A DNA stretch of 64,000 nt from DATEOR01 sp046734455 (GCA_046734455.1 JBKPRJ010000020.1:1-64000); one strand, 5' to 3'; positions 31,895 through 40,302 are shown, counted from the stretch's first letter. Translations and numbers: made by a program. The notes: generated by a model not told the origin, from the sequence alone.

Positions 31895-31915
31895 CATCGG
31901 GCGGAACAAGAGGCT

Positions 31916-31926
31916 TGGTATAGATT
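31916..31926 (+). promoter_or_regulatory. Possible extended -10 promoter of the HTH-receiver gene
   Basis: TGG-TATAGA (31916-31924) resembles an extended -10 element 16 bases before the ATG at 31941. A perfect TTGACA lies at 31891-31896, but 22 bases upstream, which is too far for a normal -35; the pairing is therefore uncertain. Confidence 0.35.
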
Positions 31927-31940
31927 GCGCAAGCCTTTAC

Positions 31941-32549
31941 ATGGCCACTGAACGTAGAACCAGCCGGGGTGGGGGGAATCCTGGTGGTGGGGGCGCTGAA
32001 TGGCTGACGCTTGGCCAGGCTGCCACCTATCTCGGCGTCGCCCAGAGCACGGTCCGCAAATGGTCGGACGGCGGACGCCTGTCGGCCTTCTACACGCCCG
32101 GAGGCCATCGCCGCTTTCGCCGCGCGGACCTCGATGCGTTTCTCGCCGGCTCGAGCGGGGGGACGACCGCGACTGCCGAGAGACCGCTCGTCCTCATCGT
32201 CGACGACGACGTGCAGCTGCGCGAGTTCGTGCGCGTCAACCTCGAGATGGACGGCTACGTCGTCCGCGAAGCCGGCAGCGCCGATGAGGGCCTCGCCGCG
32301 CTCGAGGCAGAGCCGCCCGACCTTGTCCTGCTCGACGTGATGATGCCCCAGGTGGACGGGTTCGAGATGCTGCGGAGGATGCAGGACCGGCATGGGGTTG
32401 GCTCCGTTCCCGTGATCATGTTCAGCGGCAAGGTGGACGAGGAGACCGCGAGCCGCGCGGCGCGGGAGGGTGCGCAGGCCTTCATCGGCAAGCCCTTCGA
32501 CCCGCAGGCGCTGATCGAGTCCACCAAGCAGCTCCTGAGCCGGCGATAG
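31941..32549 (+). CDS. MerR-like HTH fused to response-regulator receiver domain
   Basis: A 202-residue protein. Residues about 20-68 form an excisionase/MerR-type winged helix (LTLGQAATYLGVAQSTVRKW and FYTPGGHRRFRRADLDAFL). Residues about 80-200 form a complete receiver domain: acidic pair in LVLIVDDDV, phosphoacceptor Asp in LVLLDVMMPQVDG, Thr/Ser position in VIMFSGK, and Lys in FIGKPFD. The DNA-binding domain comes first, the reverse of classical response regulators. No histidine kinase is adjacent. The stop TAG forms an ATAG with the presumed start of the PAP2 gene. Confidence 0.87.
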   Translation: MATERRTSRGGGNPGGGGAEWLTLGQAATYLGVAQSTVRKWSDGGRLSAFYTPGGHRRFRRADLDAFLAGSSGGTTATAERPLVLIVDDDVQLREFVRVNLEMDGYVVREAGSADEGLAALEAEPPDLVLLDVMMPQVDGFEMLRRMQDRHGVGSVPVIMFSGKVDEETASRAAREGAQAFIGKPFDPQALIESTKQLLSRR

Positions 32550-33097
32550 ACCACGACGTCTTCGTCTGGGTCGTCGAGCACCGGGTTGCGTGGCTCGACC
32601 CCCTCTTCGTCGCGCTGTCGGTCGTCGGCTACTTCGGCGCGATCTGGATCACGCTTGCAGTTGCGGTCGCTCTCTGCACGCGGCGCGGCGTCTCGTTCGC
32701 AGTCCTCCTGACGGCGTCGAGCGTCTGGACGGCCGACGTGCTCGCGCTGGCGGTCAAGGTGGGGGTGGATCGGCCGCGACCGGTGGCGACGATTCCGGAG
32801 GCCGACCCGCTCATGGCCGCAACCCGCTGGTCCTTTCCGTCCGGCCACGCGGCGACGGCCTTCGCCGGCGCCGTTGCGCTCACGTATCTGTGGCGAGCGG
32901 GCGCGCCGCTCTTCTTCCTCCTGGCCGTGGCGATCGCCTTCTCACGGATCTACGTCGGCGTGCACTATCCAGGCGACGTGCTCGCGGGCGCAGCGCTCGG
33001 AACCGTGGTCGGCCTCGCCTGGGTGGCCGGGCTCAGACTTCCTCGGCGGAGCGCAGAAGCCCGGCGGCGATCAGAAGGAGACCTGCCAGGAGGCTGA
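32546..33097 (+). CDS. PAP2-family membrane phosphatase, apparent AUA start
   Basis: A polytopic phosphatase of the PgpB/PAP2 type. The three catalytic motifs are K-x6-RP in KVGVDRPRP, PSGH in WSFPSGHAATAF, and SR-x5-H-x3-D in FSRIYVGVHYPGD. The N-terminal part (DHDVFVWVVEHR, then LDPLFVALSVVGYFGAIW) is typical family sequence and begins directly after base 32548, yet the frame has no ATG, GTG or TTG before GTG 32738, which would cut off about 64 conserved-looking residues. The codon at 32546 is ATA, forming a 4-base ATAG overlap with the preceding stop. Likely roles are dephosphorylating undecaprenyl pyrophosphate or phosphatidate. Confidence 0.75.
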   Translation: MDHDVFVWVVEHRVAWLDPLFVALSVVGYFGAIWITLAVAVALCTRRGVSFAVLLTASSVWTADVLALAVKVGVDRPRPVATIPEADPLMAATRWSFPSGHAATAFAGAVALTYLWRAGAPLFFLLAVAIAFSRIYVGVHYPGDVLAGAALGTVVGLAWVAGLRLPRRSAEARRRSEGDLPGG

Positions 33098-33470
33098 TCC
33101 AGAGACCGATGCTCCGGCCCGCGGGCGAGAAGTCGTCCGGGATCGAGATCACCCGGATGAGCACGAAGATCGTGCCCAGAAGCCCGAGCCCCGCGATCAC
33201 CATCCCGCCTGGCACGCTCGGCGGGAGCTCGACGCCGCTCGCGCGGAGCGCAAGGAAGGCGAGCACAGCGAGGCCCACGAAGAAGACGAGCTTGCCGAGT
33301 GCTCCTGTGTGCCAGCCCGTGATCGAGACCGTGAAGCCCACGTCGGCATCGAACGTGTACCAGCTCATGAACGTGCTCAGGGCGAGAACGAGCCCTCCCA
33401 GCCAGGCAAGGCCTTCGCCGGGGCTACGAAACTCCGCCGGGGGGAGCCCCATTCTCGGTCGAGGCTCCAT
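33033..33470 (-). CDS. Four-helix membrane protein, unknown function
   Basis: A 145-residue protein with four hydrophobic helices (about 20-38, 55-75, 82-103 and 118-138) and a short cytoplasmic N-terminus. No family is firmly recognised. The ATG at 33470 overlaps the stop of the small membrane gene upstream by one base, so the two are likely co-expressed. Its last 65 bases overlap the 3' end of the PAP2 gene on the other strand, a longer convergent overlap than elsewhere in the window. Confidence 0.7.
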   Translation of the reverse strand: MEPRPRMGLPPAEFRSPGEGLAWLGGLVLALSTFMSWYTFDADVGFTVSITGWHTGALGKLVFFVGLAVLAFLALRASGVELPPSVPGGMVIAGLGLLGTIFVLIRVISIPDDFSPAGRSIGLWISLLAGLLLIAAGLLRSAEEV

Positions 33471-33703
33471 CAAAGCCCGAAGACGTCCTGGACCTTCTCC
33501 CAGATCGACAGGGAGATGAAGAGCGTCAGGAGGACGAGGCCGAGGAGGAGGAAGAGGAAGCGGATCCCGGCGCGGTGCGTCTCGCGCTTGTGCTCGTCGC
33601 GGGCGCGCCTTTTCGCGCGCGCGTACGCAAGACCGCGCTCGACCGCGTATGGGTCGATCGGCGGGTCTTCTGCAGGTGGTCGTTGCGGGGCTGGGGACCC
33701 GAT
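33470..33703 (-). CDS. Small single-helix membrane protein with no canonical start
   Basis: This frame encodes 77 residues with protein-like composition: a Pro-rich N-terminus (GSPAPQRPPAEDPPIDPYAVE), a strongly basic stretch (AYARAKRRARDEHKRETHR), one membrane helix (FLFLLLGLVLLTLFISLSIW) and a short tail. It is open back to TAA at 33716-33718 but contains no ATG, GTG or TTG near its N-terminus. ATC at 33703 lies 9 bases after the -10 box TAACAT (33718-33713), exactly the leaderless spacing used elsewhere. I therefore place the start there tentatively. It directly precedes the four-helix membrane gene. Confidence 0.55.
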   Translation of the reverse strand: MGSPAPQRPPAEDPPIDPYAVERGLAYARAKRRARDEHKRETHRAGIRFLFLLLGLVLLTLFISLSIWEKVQDVFGL

Positions 33704-33712
33704 GGTCGGACG

Positions 33713-33718
33713 ATGTTA
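33713..33718 (-). promoter_or_regulatory. -10 box upstream of the small membrane gene
   Basis: TAACAT on the minus strand, with a weak TTGCGG 16 bases upstream as a possible -35. It ends 9 bases before the ATC discussed as start codon. Confidence 0.45.
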
Positions 33719-33763
33719 ACGCTCTTGGCCTGCTCCGCAACCGGTTCGGACGTGCCAAAGGCG

Positions 33764-33769
33764 CATAAT
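33764..33769 (+). promoter_or_regulatory. -10 box for the GAF-SpoIIE gene
   Basis: CATAAT ends 6 bases before the GTG at 33776, the spacing of a leaderless transcript. No convincing -35 was seen. Confidence 0.45.
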
Positions 33770-33775
33770 GCTTTC

Positions 33776-36523
33776 GTGCGGGGGGTCGCATACGAACGTG
33801 AAGAAGCGTTGCTCGAGAGCGTCAGCCGGGCCGCCCGCGGGCTGCTCGACGACGGCTCCCTGCCAGAAGCGCTTGCTCTGTTAGCCGAGGCCGCCTCGGC
33901 CGCGACAGACAGCGACCTCGTGATCGTGCGCACGCTCTCCCGGGAGCACCACTGTCTCGTGGCGCGCGCCGTACGCGGCGAGTCTCCCGCCCTCGCGGCC
34001 GAGCTCGAAGGCTCGCGGCTGAGCTTGGAGGGGGTGGAGGCCGAGGAGATCAAGTCCTCCACGTCGAGCTCCGACCCGACGCTGCCGGACGCGATTCGGA
34101 CCATCGCGGCCCGTGCCCGGGCGGAGACGATGAGCATCCATCCCGTGCGGGTCGGAGAGCGCATCGTCGCGACCCTGGAGCTCTACCGCACTTCCGATAC
34201 CCCCTTCGAGGAGCGGGAGCAGATGCTCGGGCGCCTCGCTGCGGCGCACATTGGCATCGCGATCCGCCTCGAAGGCGCAGGGCAGGGAGACGGAAGCGCG
34301 AACCGGCCGGCCCTTCCGCTCGAGCTGCTCGGAGAAGCGCTCGTCGCCGGCGCGGACGAGGCCGAGACCGCGGAGCAGGTCGTTCGGCTCGCGACGCTCG
34401 CGACCAGCGCTGCCGGCGCAACGCTTTGGCGCGTCGAGGCCGACGCATCGCCCTCCTTTCTCGCGCGCCACGGGTTCAACGGCGACGCACCCGATCACGG
34501 GGAAGGCGAGGAGGACGTCCAGGCTGCGCTCGCCGACCGGCAGCGCGCGCTCGTCAGGCAGCGTCCGTGGGGAAACAACGGCTCCGGCGCGAGCATCGCG
34601 ACGATCCCGCTGGGGGAGCCGCCGGTCGGTGCGCTCCAGCTCTACTTCCAGACCGAGCCCGGTGAGGACGAGCTCGCGCTCCTCCTCCCGTTCTCGGCCC
34701 GTGCGGCCCTGGCGCTCCGGAGAAGCCGCCGCGTCGGCCTGATCGCGACCGCCCTCCGGCGCTCCCAGACCATCATCGGCGTCGTCAGCCAGGCGATCGC
34801 CCAGCTCTCGCTCACGCACACGCTGGAGACCGCGGTCGAGCGTATCGGCGAGCTGACGGCGAGCGGCCACGTAGCCGTCTACCTACGCGAGGGGCGCCGG
34901 CTGACCGCCGCGGCCTCGCGGGGCCTCGAGGGCCCGCACACCGACCTCGCCGAGCGCCTCCTCGAGCTCGCACTGGGCCCGTTCCGCGGCCGCGGCTTCC
35001 TCTTCATCGAGGACATGGCCGGCGACCCGCGGCTGAAGGGGCTCGAGGAAGGCTGGGAGGCGAACGGAATTCGCCGCGCGCTGGTCGTCCCGCTGATCGT
35101 GCACGACGAGGTGATCGGCGCGCTCGCCGTGTACAAGTCGCGCCCGCGCCCCTACCGCGAGGGCGAGGAGAGCCTCCTGCTCGCGCTTTCGAGCCAGCTC
35201 GCGGTCGCGGTCGAGAACGCGCGACTGCACGAGCGCACGAAGGAGCTCGGTGAGGTGCTGGAGGCGACGCTCGACTCCGAGCGGCGCTCGAGCCGCCAGC
35301 TCCGGGGCCTCTACGAGATCTCGGCATCCTTCGCCGAGAGCCTCTCCCTGGACACCACGCTCGAGGCCGTCGCGAAGACGATGGTGCAGCTTTTCGACCT
35401 GGACGCGGCTGTCATCCGCATGCCCGGCGCCCGTGGCGAGGTGCTGGAGCCGAAGGCGATCCATGTGGGGGATCCCTCGCTGCGCGCGACGGTCGAGGGA
35501 CTCCTCGCCCTTCCCCAGCCGATGGACGCGCCGCTCGCCCGGCGCCTGCTCCGGTCGGGCCGGCCGGTGCTCCTCCGGCCGGGGATGGCACACGGCAAGG
35601 ACGCGCACAGGACGCTCGAGCCGTTTCTCGCCCAGGGAGGAAGCGCGGCGGTGCTGCCGCTCGCGACCCCCGGCGAGATCCTCGGCACGCTGACGCTTCT
35701 GTCCCTGGATCCGGCGCGGCCGATCGAGCGCGACACCGTCGACGTGGCGATGACGGTTGCCGCCCAGGCCGCCCTCGCAATCGACAACGCCCGCCTCTAC
35801 CAGCAGCAGAAGGACTTCTCCGAGACGATGCAGCGCTCGCTCCTTCCGAGCGCGCTTCCCGAGGTCGGCGGGATCGAGGTCGGGCACGTCTACCAGTCGG
35901 CCGCGCGCGTGGACGTGGGCGGCGACGTCTACGACTTCCTCAGCCTCGACGACGGGCGGCTCGCCGTCATCCTCGGCGACGTGACCGGCAAGGGCATCCA
36001 GGCCGCGGCCGACATGGCCATGGCGAAGTTCAGTTTCCGCGCGCTCGCCCGCATGCATCCGGAGCCCGGGGACTTTCTCGCCGCCGTGAACGAGGTCGTT
36101 GTCGACGAGATCGAGACGGGCAAGTTCATCACGCTGATCTATGTGCTCTTCGACCCGGTGACGGGCGCCGTGGCCTCTGCCTGCGCCGGTCATCCGCCCG
36201 CGCGCGTCGTCTCCGCCGACGGGCAGGTCGGGGAGCTCGGAGGCCGCGGCCTCGCGCTCGGCATCGACTCCGACCAGACCTACGAAGCCGCGCGCGACGA
36301 GCTCGTGCCCGGGACGACAGTCGTTCTCTATACGGACGGAGTCATCGAGGCGCGGCGCGACGGCGAGCTGTACGGGGAGGAGCGGCTCGCCGACCTGCTC
36401 CACCGGCGCGCGGCTCTCGGGCCGCAGGAGCTCGCCGAGGCGGTGCTCGCGGACTGCAGGAGCTTCGCGGGCGGCGAGCTCTCCGACGACTGCGCCGTCG
36501 TGTGCCTCAGGCTGGTTCCCTGA
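33776..36523 (+). CDS. Multi-GAF sensor with SpoIIE/PP2C-type serine phosphatase
   Basis: A 915-residue cytoplasmic protein without membrane segments. Several GAF-like sensory modules (about four, spanning residues 5-670) alternate with short linkers. A PP2C phosphatase follows (about 690-915) with metal-binding aspartates in VDVGGDVYDF (about 716), LGDVTGKG (about 735), YTDGVIEA (about 853) and SDDCAVV (about 904). Such RsbU-like proteins usually dephosphorylate anti-anti-sigma factors in stress signalling; no such partner is visible nearby. I chose GTG 33776 from the -10 spacing; the frame is open further upstream. Confidence 0.85.
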   Translation: MRGVAYEREEALLESVSRAARGLLDDGSLPEALALLAEAASAATDSDLVIVRTLSREHHCLVARAVRGESPALAAELEGSRLSLEGVEAEEIKSSTSSSDPTLPDAIRTIAARARAETMSIHPVRVGERIVATLELYRTSDTPFEEREQMLGRLAAAHIGIAIRLEGAGQGDGSANRPALPLELLGEALVAGADEAETAEQVVRLATLATSAAGATLWRVEADASPSFLARHGFNGDAPDHGEGEEDVQAALADRQRALVRQRPWGNNGSGASIATIPLGEPPVGALQLYFQTEPGEDELALLLPFSARAALALRRSRRVGLIATALRRSQTIIGVVSQAIAQLSLTHTLETAVERIGELTASGHVAVYLREGRRLTAAASRGLEGPHTDLAERLLELALGPFRGRGFLFIEDMAGDPRLKGLEEGWEANGIRRALVVPLIVHDEVIGALAVYKSRPRPYREGEESLLLALSSQLAVAVENARLHERTKELGEVLEATLDSERRSSRQLRGLYEISASFAESLSLDTTLEAVAKTMVQLFDLDAAVIRMPGARGEVLEPKAIHVGDPSLRATVEGLLALPQPMDAPLARRLLRSGRPVLLRPGMAHGKDAHRTLEPFLAQGGSAAVLPLATPGEILGTLTLLSLDPARPIERDTVDVAMTVAAQAALAIDNARLYQQQKDFSETMQRSLLPSALPEVGGIEVGHVYQSAARVDVGGDVYDFLSLDDGRLAVILGDVTGKGIQAAADMAMAKFSFRALARMHPEPGDFLAAVNEVVVDEIETGKFITLIYVLFDPVTGAVASACAGHPPARVVSADGQVGELGGRGLALGIDSDQTYEAARDELVPGTTVVLYTDGVIEARRDGELYGEERLADLLHRRAALGPQELAEAVLADCRSFAGGELSDDCAVVCLRLVP

Positions 36524-38073
36524 CAACCGCGGCGGTCCCTGTCGCCTCGGTGAGCCGGCGGCGACTCGGTGTCGTCGTCTTCACCGCGGGAGCCGGCACG
36601 CTGGCCACGGAGATCTCCGCGTCGCGCCTTCTGGCTCCCTACTTCGGGAGCTCGACGGTCGTCTGGGCGAACATCATCGGGCTCATCCTCATCTACCTCG
36701 CGCTCGGCTACTGGCTCGGCGGCAAGGTTGCCGACCGAAAGCCCGAGCCCCGCCTGCTCGGGTGGATCGTGCTCATCGCGGCCCTCGTCATCGCCGTTCT
36801 CCCCTTCATCGCGCGGCCGCTCCTGGACCTCACGGTCGAGGGCCTGGACACGATCAGCGTCGGCGCCGTCGTCGGCTCGTTCTTCGCCGCCCTCCTTCTC
36901 TTCGCGGTGCCGGTGACGCTCCTCGGGGCGGTGTCGCCCTTTTCCGTGCGCCTCGCCCTCGACGACGTGGCGCAGGCGGGCGCGGTCGCGGGCCGGCTCT
37001 ATGCGCTCTCCACGCTCGGGAGCATTGTCGGAACCTTCGTCTCGGCCCTCATCACCATCCCTCTCATCGGCACGCAGCGGACGATGCTCGGCGCCGCGGC
37101 TCTCCTCGCCCTCGGGGCGGCGCTCATCCTCGGCAGCCGCTGGCAGATCCTCACCGTGGGCATGGCGGCGCTGCTCTTCGTCCCCGCCGAGACGATCAAG
37201 GCGACCTCGGGGCTCGTCTACGAGACCGAGTCGGCGTACCAGTACATCCAGGTGCTGCAGCGGCCCGACGGCTCGCGCGTCCTTCGTCTCAACGAGGGCA
37301 TCGTCAACCACTCGGTCTGGCGCGCGGACACGGTTCTCACCGGCGGCGAGTGGGACATGTTCCTCGTCGTCCCCCCGCTTCTCGACCGGCCGCCGAAGAG
37401 CATGCTCGTGATCGGGAACGCCGGCGGGACGACGGCGCGCGCATTCGGCGAGCTCAATCCCGACGTCGAGATCGACGGCGTCGAGATCGACCCCAAGGTG
37501 ACCGAGGTCGGGCGCCGCTACTTCGGCCTCGGGGACAACCCGCGGCTCCACGTCGTGACCGCCGACGGGCGCCCGTACCTCGCCCACACCAACAAGCGCT
37601 ACGACATCATCGCCGTCGACGCCTACCACCAGCCGTACATCCCGTTCTACCTGGCCACCGAGGAGTTCTTCCGGCTCGTGCGGAAGCATCTGGCGCCCGG
37701 CGGGGCAGTGGCGCTCAACGTCGCGACTGTCCCCGGCGACCAGCGGCTCTCGGATGCACTCGGCACAACGATGCTCACTGAGTTCCCCTCGGTCTGGCGC
37801 TGGCGCGCGCTCGAGTTCAACCAGCTCCTGCTCGGCTTTCCGCAGCACGTCACGCAGGCCGAGCTCGAAGGCCGCGTCGCGCGGATCAGCGCTCCGGCCG
37901 AGTCGCTCGTGCCCGAGTTCCGCGCCCGGCTCGCACCGATGAGCCCGGTCGGCGACCCGCTCACCGACGACCGCGCGCCGGTGGAATGGCTCACCGACCG
38001 GATGATCCTGGGCTATGCCGCCCACGGCGGGGAGCTGGAGCAGGATCTGCTCCCGACCGCACCTGACCGGTGA
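36502..38073 (+). CDS. Membrane-anchored spermidine synthase-like protein
   Basis: A 523-residue fusion: an N-terminal membrane domain of about seven helices (residues 20-235, with TLATEISASRLLAPYFGSS at the start) and a C-terminal Rossmann methyltransferase-like SpeE domain (about 245-500). The nucleotide loop reads MLVIGNAGGTTAR and the acidic residue after strand 2 lies in DGVEIDPKV. VVTADGRPYL and DIIAVDAYHQPYIPFYL resemble the polyamine-binding region. Such fused proteins are widespread, but few have been shown to make polyamines. The GTG start overlaps the phosphatase end by 22 bases; GTG 36550 is an alternative. Confidence 0.82.
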   Translation: MPQAGSLTTAAVPVASVSRRRLGVVVFTAGAGTLATEISASRLLAPYFGSSTVVWANIIGLILIYLALGYWLGGKVADRKPEPRLLGWIVLIAALVIAVLPFIARPLLDLTVEGLDTISVGAVVGSFFAALLLFAVPVTLLGAVSPFSVRLALDDVAQAGAVAGRLYALSTLGSIVGTFVSALITIPLIGTQRTMLGAAALLALGAALILGSRWQILTVGMAALLFVPAETIKATSGLVYETESAYQYIQVLQRPDGSRVLRLNEGIVNHSVWRADTVLTGGEWDMFLVVPPLLDRPPKSMLVIGNAGGTTARAFGELNPDVEIDGVEIDPKVTEVGRRYFGLGDNPRLHVVTADGRPYLAHTNKRYDIIAVDAYHQPYIPFYLATEEFFRLVRKHLAPGGAVALNVATVPGDQRLSDALGTTMLTEFPSVWRWRALEFNQLLLGFPQHVTQAELEGRVARISAPAESLVPEFRARLAPMSPVGDPLTDDRAPVEWLTDRMILGYAAHGGELEQDLLPTAPDR

Positions 38074-38777
38074 ACCTGCTGGACAAGCCGGGCGGCTACT
38101 GGAAGGTCGCCCATCGTGGGGCCTCGGCGCTCGCGCCCGAGAACTCGATCGCGGCGCTCGAGGCTGCGTGCGGCACGAGTGTCGACATGGTCGAGCTCGA
38201 CGTCGTCGTTGCGGACGGTGAGCTTCGCGTGGCTCATTCGCTCGCCCAGCTCGTGGCCGACAGTCCGCGGCTCGACGAGGCGCTCGCCACCTTTTCGGCC
38301 CGGGCGCGTCCCGAGGTCGTGCTCGATCTCGACGTGAAGGATCGGGGGTGCGAAGGCGTCTTACTGGACAGGATGCGCGCTCACGGACTCGTCAACAGGA
38401 CTCTGATCACGTCGTTCCATCCGCAAGTGCTCTGCTCGGTGGGAAGGCTCGAGCCCGCGGTCGCCACCGGCCTCGCGTACCCGAACGACCGCTACGGCCT
38501 GAGCGAACGGCGTCCGTTCGAGCTCTTCGTGAGCCCCGGCCTGAAGATGTTGAGCGCGGCGCTGCCGGCGCGCATCGGCAGGATGCTCGCCTCCGCAGGT
38601 GCCGAGGCCGCCATGCTCCACCACGCGCTCGTCACGCCGCGCCTCGTCGCGCGCTGCCGTGCGGCGGGGGCGGCGGTGTTCGCCTGGACGGTGGAGACCC
38701 GTGACGACCTCCAGCGCGTGCTCGCGGCAGGAGCAGACGGTGTGATCGCGAATGACCCCAACCTGTTCGATGAATAG
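38070..38777 (+). CDS. Glycerophosphodiester phosphodiesterase family protein
   Basis: A 235-residue TIM-barrel enzyme. VAHRGASALAPENS near the N-terminus supplies the catalytic His and Arg and the metal Glu; ELDVVVADGELRVAHS adds the second His; the C-terminal WTVETRDDLQ and GVIANDP are family signatures. It hydrolyses glycerophosphodiesters to glycerol 3-phosphate. There is no signal peptide, so it acts in the cytoplasm. Its GTG overlaps the previous stop by 4 bases. Confidence 0.9.
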   Translation: MNLLDKPGGYWKVAHRGASALAPENSIAALEAACGTSVDMVELDVVVADGELRVAHSLAQLVADSPRLDEALATFSARARPEVVLDLDVKDRGCEGVLLDRMRAHGLVNRTLITSFHPQVLCSVGRLEPAVATGLAYPNDRYGLSERRPFELFVSPGLKMLSAALPARIGRMLASAGAEAAMLHHALVTPRLVARCRAAGAAVFAWTVETRDDLQRVLAAGADGVIANDPNLFDE

Positions 38778-39747
38778 GATTGAGCGCACAGTGCGCAGGG
38801 TCGTCATCGCCGGTTTCGTGGTCGGAGTCTTGGTCGCCGCGGCTCCCGCGTTCGCGCAAGAGCCGCCGCCGCCGACGATCCAGACGGGCGTGACGATTCA
38901 GGGAACCGATGTCGGCGGCATGACCGCCGACGAGGCGACCGCCGCTGTCCGTGCCGCCGTGCGGACTCCGTTCGCGCTCGCCTTCAGGGCGAGGACGCTC
39001 TCCGCCACACCGTGGCAGGTCGGCGCCCGCAGCCGCGTCGCCCTTGCCGTGCAAAACGCGCTCGTAGCTCCTGCCGACACGGAGGTGCCGCTCCGCGTCT
39101 CCGTCGATTTCGGACAGCTCCGCCATTACGTCAAGAAGCTGGACGGGCTGCTCTCCCGTGAGCCGCGGGATGCCAGAGTCCGCCTCAGCAACTTGCGCCC
39201 CCATTTCACCAAGTCTCGCAAGGGCTTCGACATCCTCCGGCGTCCGACCCGCAGGCTGCTCCGGGACGAGATCAGGGCGAAGACGCGCGGCCCCGTCGCC
39301 ATCCAGTACCGCTACGTGAAGCCCGCGGTCACCCGCTACAACTTCAAGCCGGTCATCGTCATCCGGCGCGGTTCACACCGTCTCTACCTCTACAAGGGCT
39401 CGAACATGACCCTTCGCAAGACCTTCGGCGTCGCGGTCGGCCAGCCCATCTACCCGACGCCGCTCGGGAAGTTCACGATCGCGACGATGCAGCGCAACCC
39501 GTGGTGGTATCCGCCTGACACGGAGTGGGCGGCTGGCGCGAGCCCGATCCCGCCCGGCCCGGGCAACCCGCTCGGCACTCGCTGGATGGGCCTGTCGGCT
39601 TCGGGCGTCGGCATTCACGGGACTCCCGACGCCGCATCGATCGGCTACTCGGCCTCCCACGGCTGCATCCGGATGCGTATCCCCGACGCGGAATGGCTCT
39701 TCGAGCGCGTCGAGGTCGGCTCCACGGTCTTCATCGTCCGGGCCTGA
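38770..39747 (+). CDS. L,D-transpeptidase (YkuD) with PG-binding domain
   Basis: A 325-residue secreted or anchored wall enzyme. A signal sequence (about 1-29, ending APAFAQE) is followed by a VanW-associated PG-binding-like region (about 35-195) and a YkuD domain (about 200-325). The catalytic Cys is in YSASHGCIRM, with the partner His in GVGIHGTPD. It forms 3-3 cross-links in peptidoglycan or attaches proteins to it. I chose the ATG at 38770 (MNRIERTV), which overlaps the GDPD gene by 8 bases and starts the signal peptide. Confidence 0.9.
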   Translation: MNRIERTVRRVVIAGFVVGVLVAAAPAFAQEPPPPTIQTGVTIQGTDVGGMTADEATAAVRAAVRTPFALAFRARTLSATPWQVGARSRVALAVQNALVAPADTEVPLRVSVDFGQLRHYVKKLDGLLSREPRDARVRLSNLRPHFTKSRKGFDILRRPTRRLLRDEIRAKTRGPVAIQYRYVKPAVTRYNFKPVIVIRRGSHRLYLYKGSNMTLRKTFGVAVGQPIYPTPLGKFTIATMQRNPWWYPPDTEWAAGASPIPPGPGNPLGTRWMGLSASGVGIHGTPDAASIGYSASHGCIRMRIPDAEWLFERVEVGSTVFIVRA

Positions 39748-39748
39748 G

Positions 39749-39754
39749 TACACT
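39749..39754 (+). promoter_or_regulatory. -10 box for the cytochrome c maturation operon
   Basis: TACACT ends 11 bases before the ATG at 39766, just after the YkuD gene stop; it would drive the tlpA-like, ccmH and ccdA genes. Confidence 0.4.
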
Positions 39755-39765
39755 CGAAAGCGGTC

Positions 39766-40302
39766 ATGCCCGGCCGCGTTCGAATTGTCCTGCAAGCGGC
39801 CGCCGTTCTGGTGGTCGCCCTCCTCCTCGCCCTCCTGGGCTGGCAGGTGTTCAAGAAGGACCAGACGCCCGACGTCGGTCGCGCGGCGCCGAACTTCACG
39901 CTGCCGCATCTCTCGAGCGACGAGCAGGTGAGCCTCAGCTCGTACCGCGGCAAGGCGGTCGTGCTCAACTTCTGGGCGTCGTGGTGCGGGCCGTGCAAGG
40001 ACGAGGCCCCGCTGCTCGAGTCGGCGTGGAACCGGTACAAGGACAAGGGCGTCGTCGTCATCGGCGTCGACGCGCAGGACTTCGATGTCGACGCCCAGCG
40101 CTTCGTCGACCGGGCCGGCATCACGTATCCCATCGTCCGCGACAAGCACGGCTCGATGCTCGGTCGCTACGGGGTGACGGGATTTCCCGAGACGTGGTTC
40201 ATCGACGCGCACGGGAAGATCGTCGGCGAGCACATCGCGGGGCCGCTCACCGAGGATGACCTCGAGCGCAACATCAAGATCGCGCTCGGGGAACCCGCAT
40301 GA
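39766..40302 (+). CDS. TlpA/ResA/CcmG-like membrane-anchored thioredoxin
   Basis: A 178-residue thiol-disulfide oxidoreductase. One N-terminal membrane anchor (about 8-28) is followed by a thioredoxin domain outside the membrane with the active site FWASWCGPCKDEAP (about 68-81) and the cis-Pro loop VTGFPETWFID. It would keep apocytochrome c cysteines reduced, drawing electrons from the CcdA protein encoded two genes downstream. ATGA couples it to ccmH. Confidence 0.93.
   Translation: MPGRVRIVLQAAAVLVVALLLALLGWQVFKKDQTPDVGRAAPNFTLPHLSSDEQVSLSSYRGKAVVLNFWASWCGPCKDEAPLLESAWNRYKDKGVVVIGVDAQDFDVDAQRFVDRAGITYPIVRDKHGSMLGRYGVTGFPETWFIDAHGKIVGEHIAGPLTEDDLERNIKIALGEPA

Noticed and set aside
31891..31896. 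TTGACA as the -35 box of the HTH-receiver gene
   Set aside because: The nearest good -10 (TATAGA) is 22 bases away, and the 17-19 base positions hold no TANNNT. It is noted only as a possible part of an extended -10 promoter.
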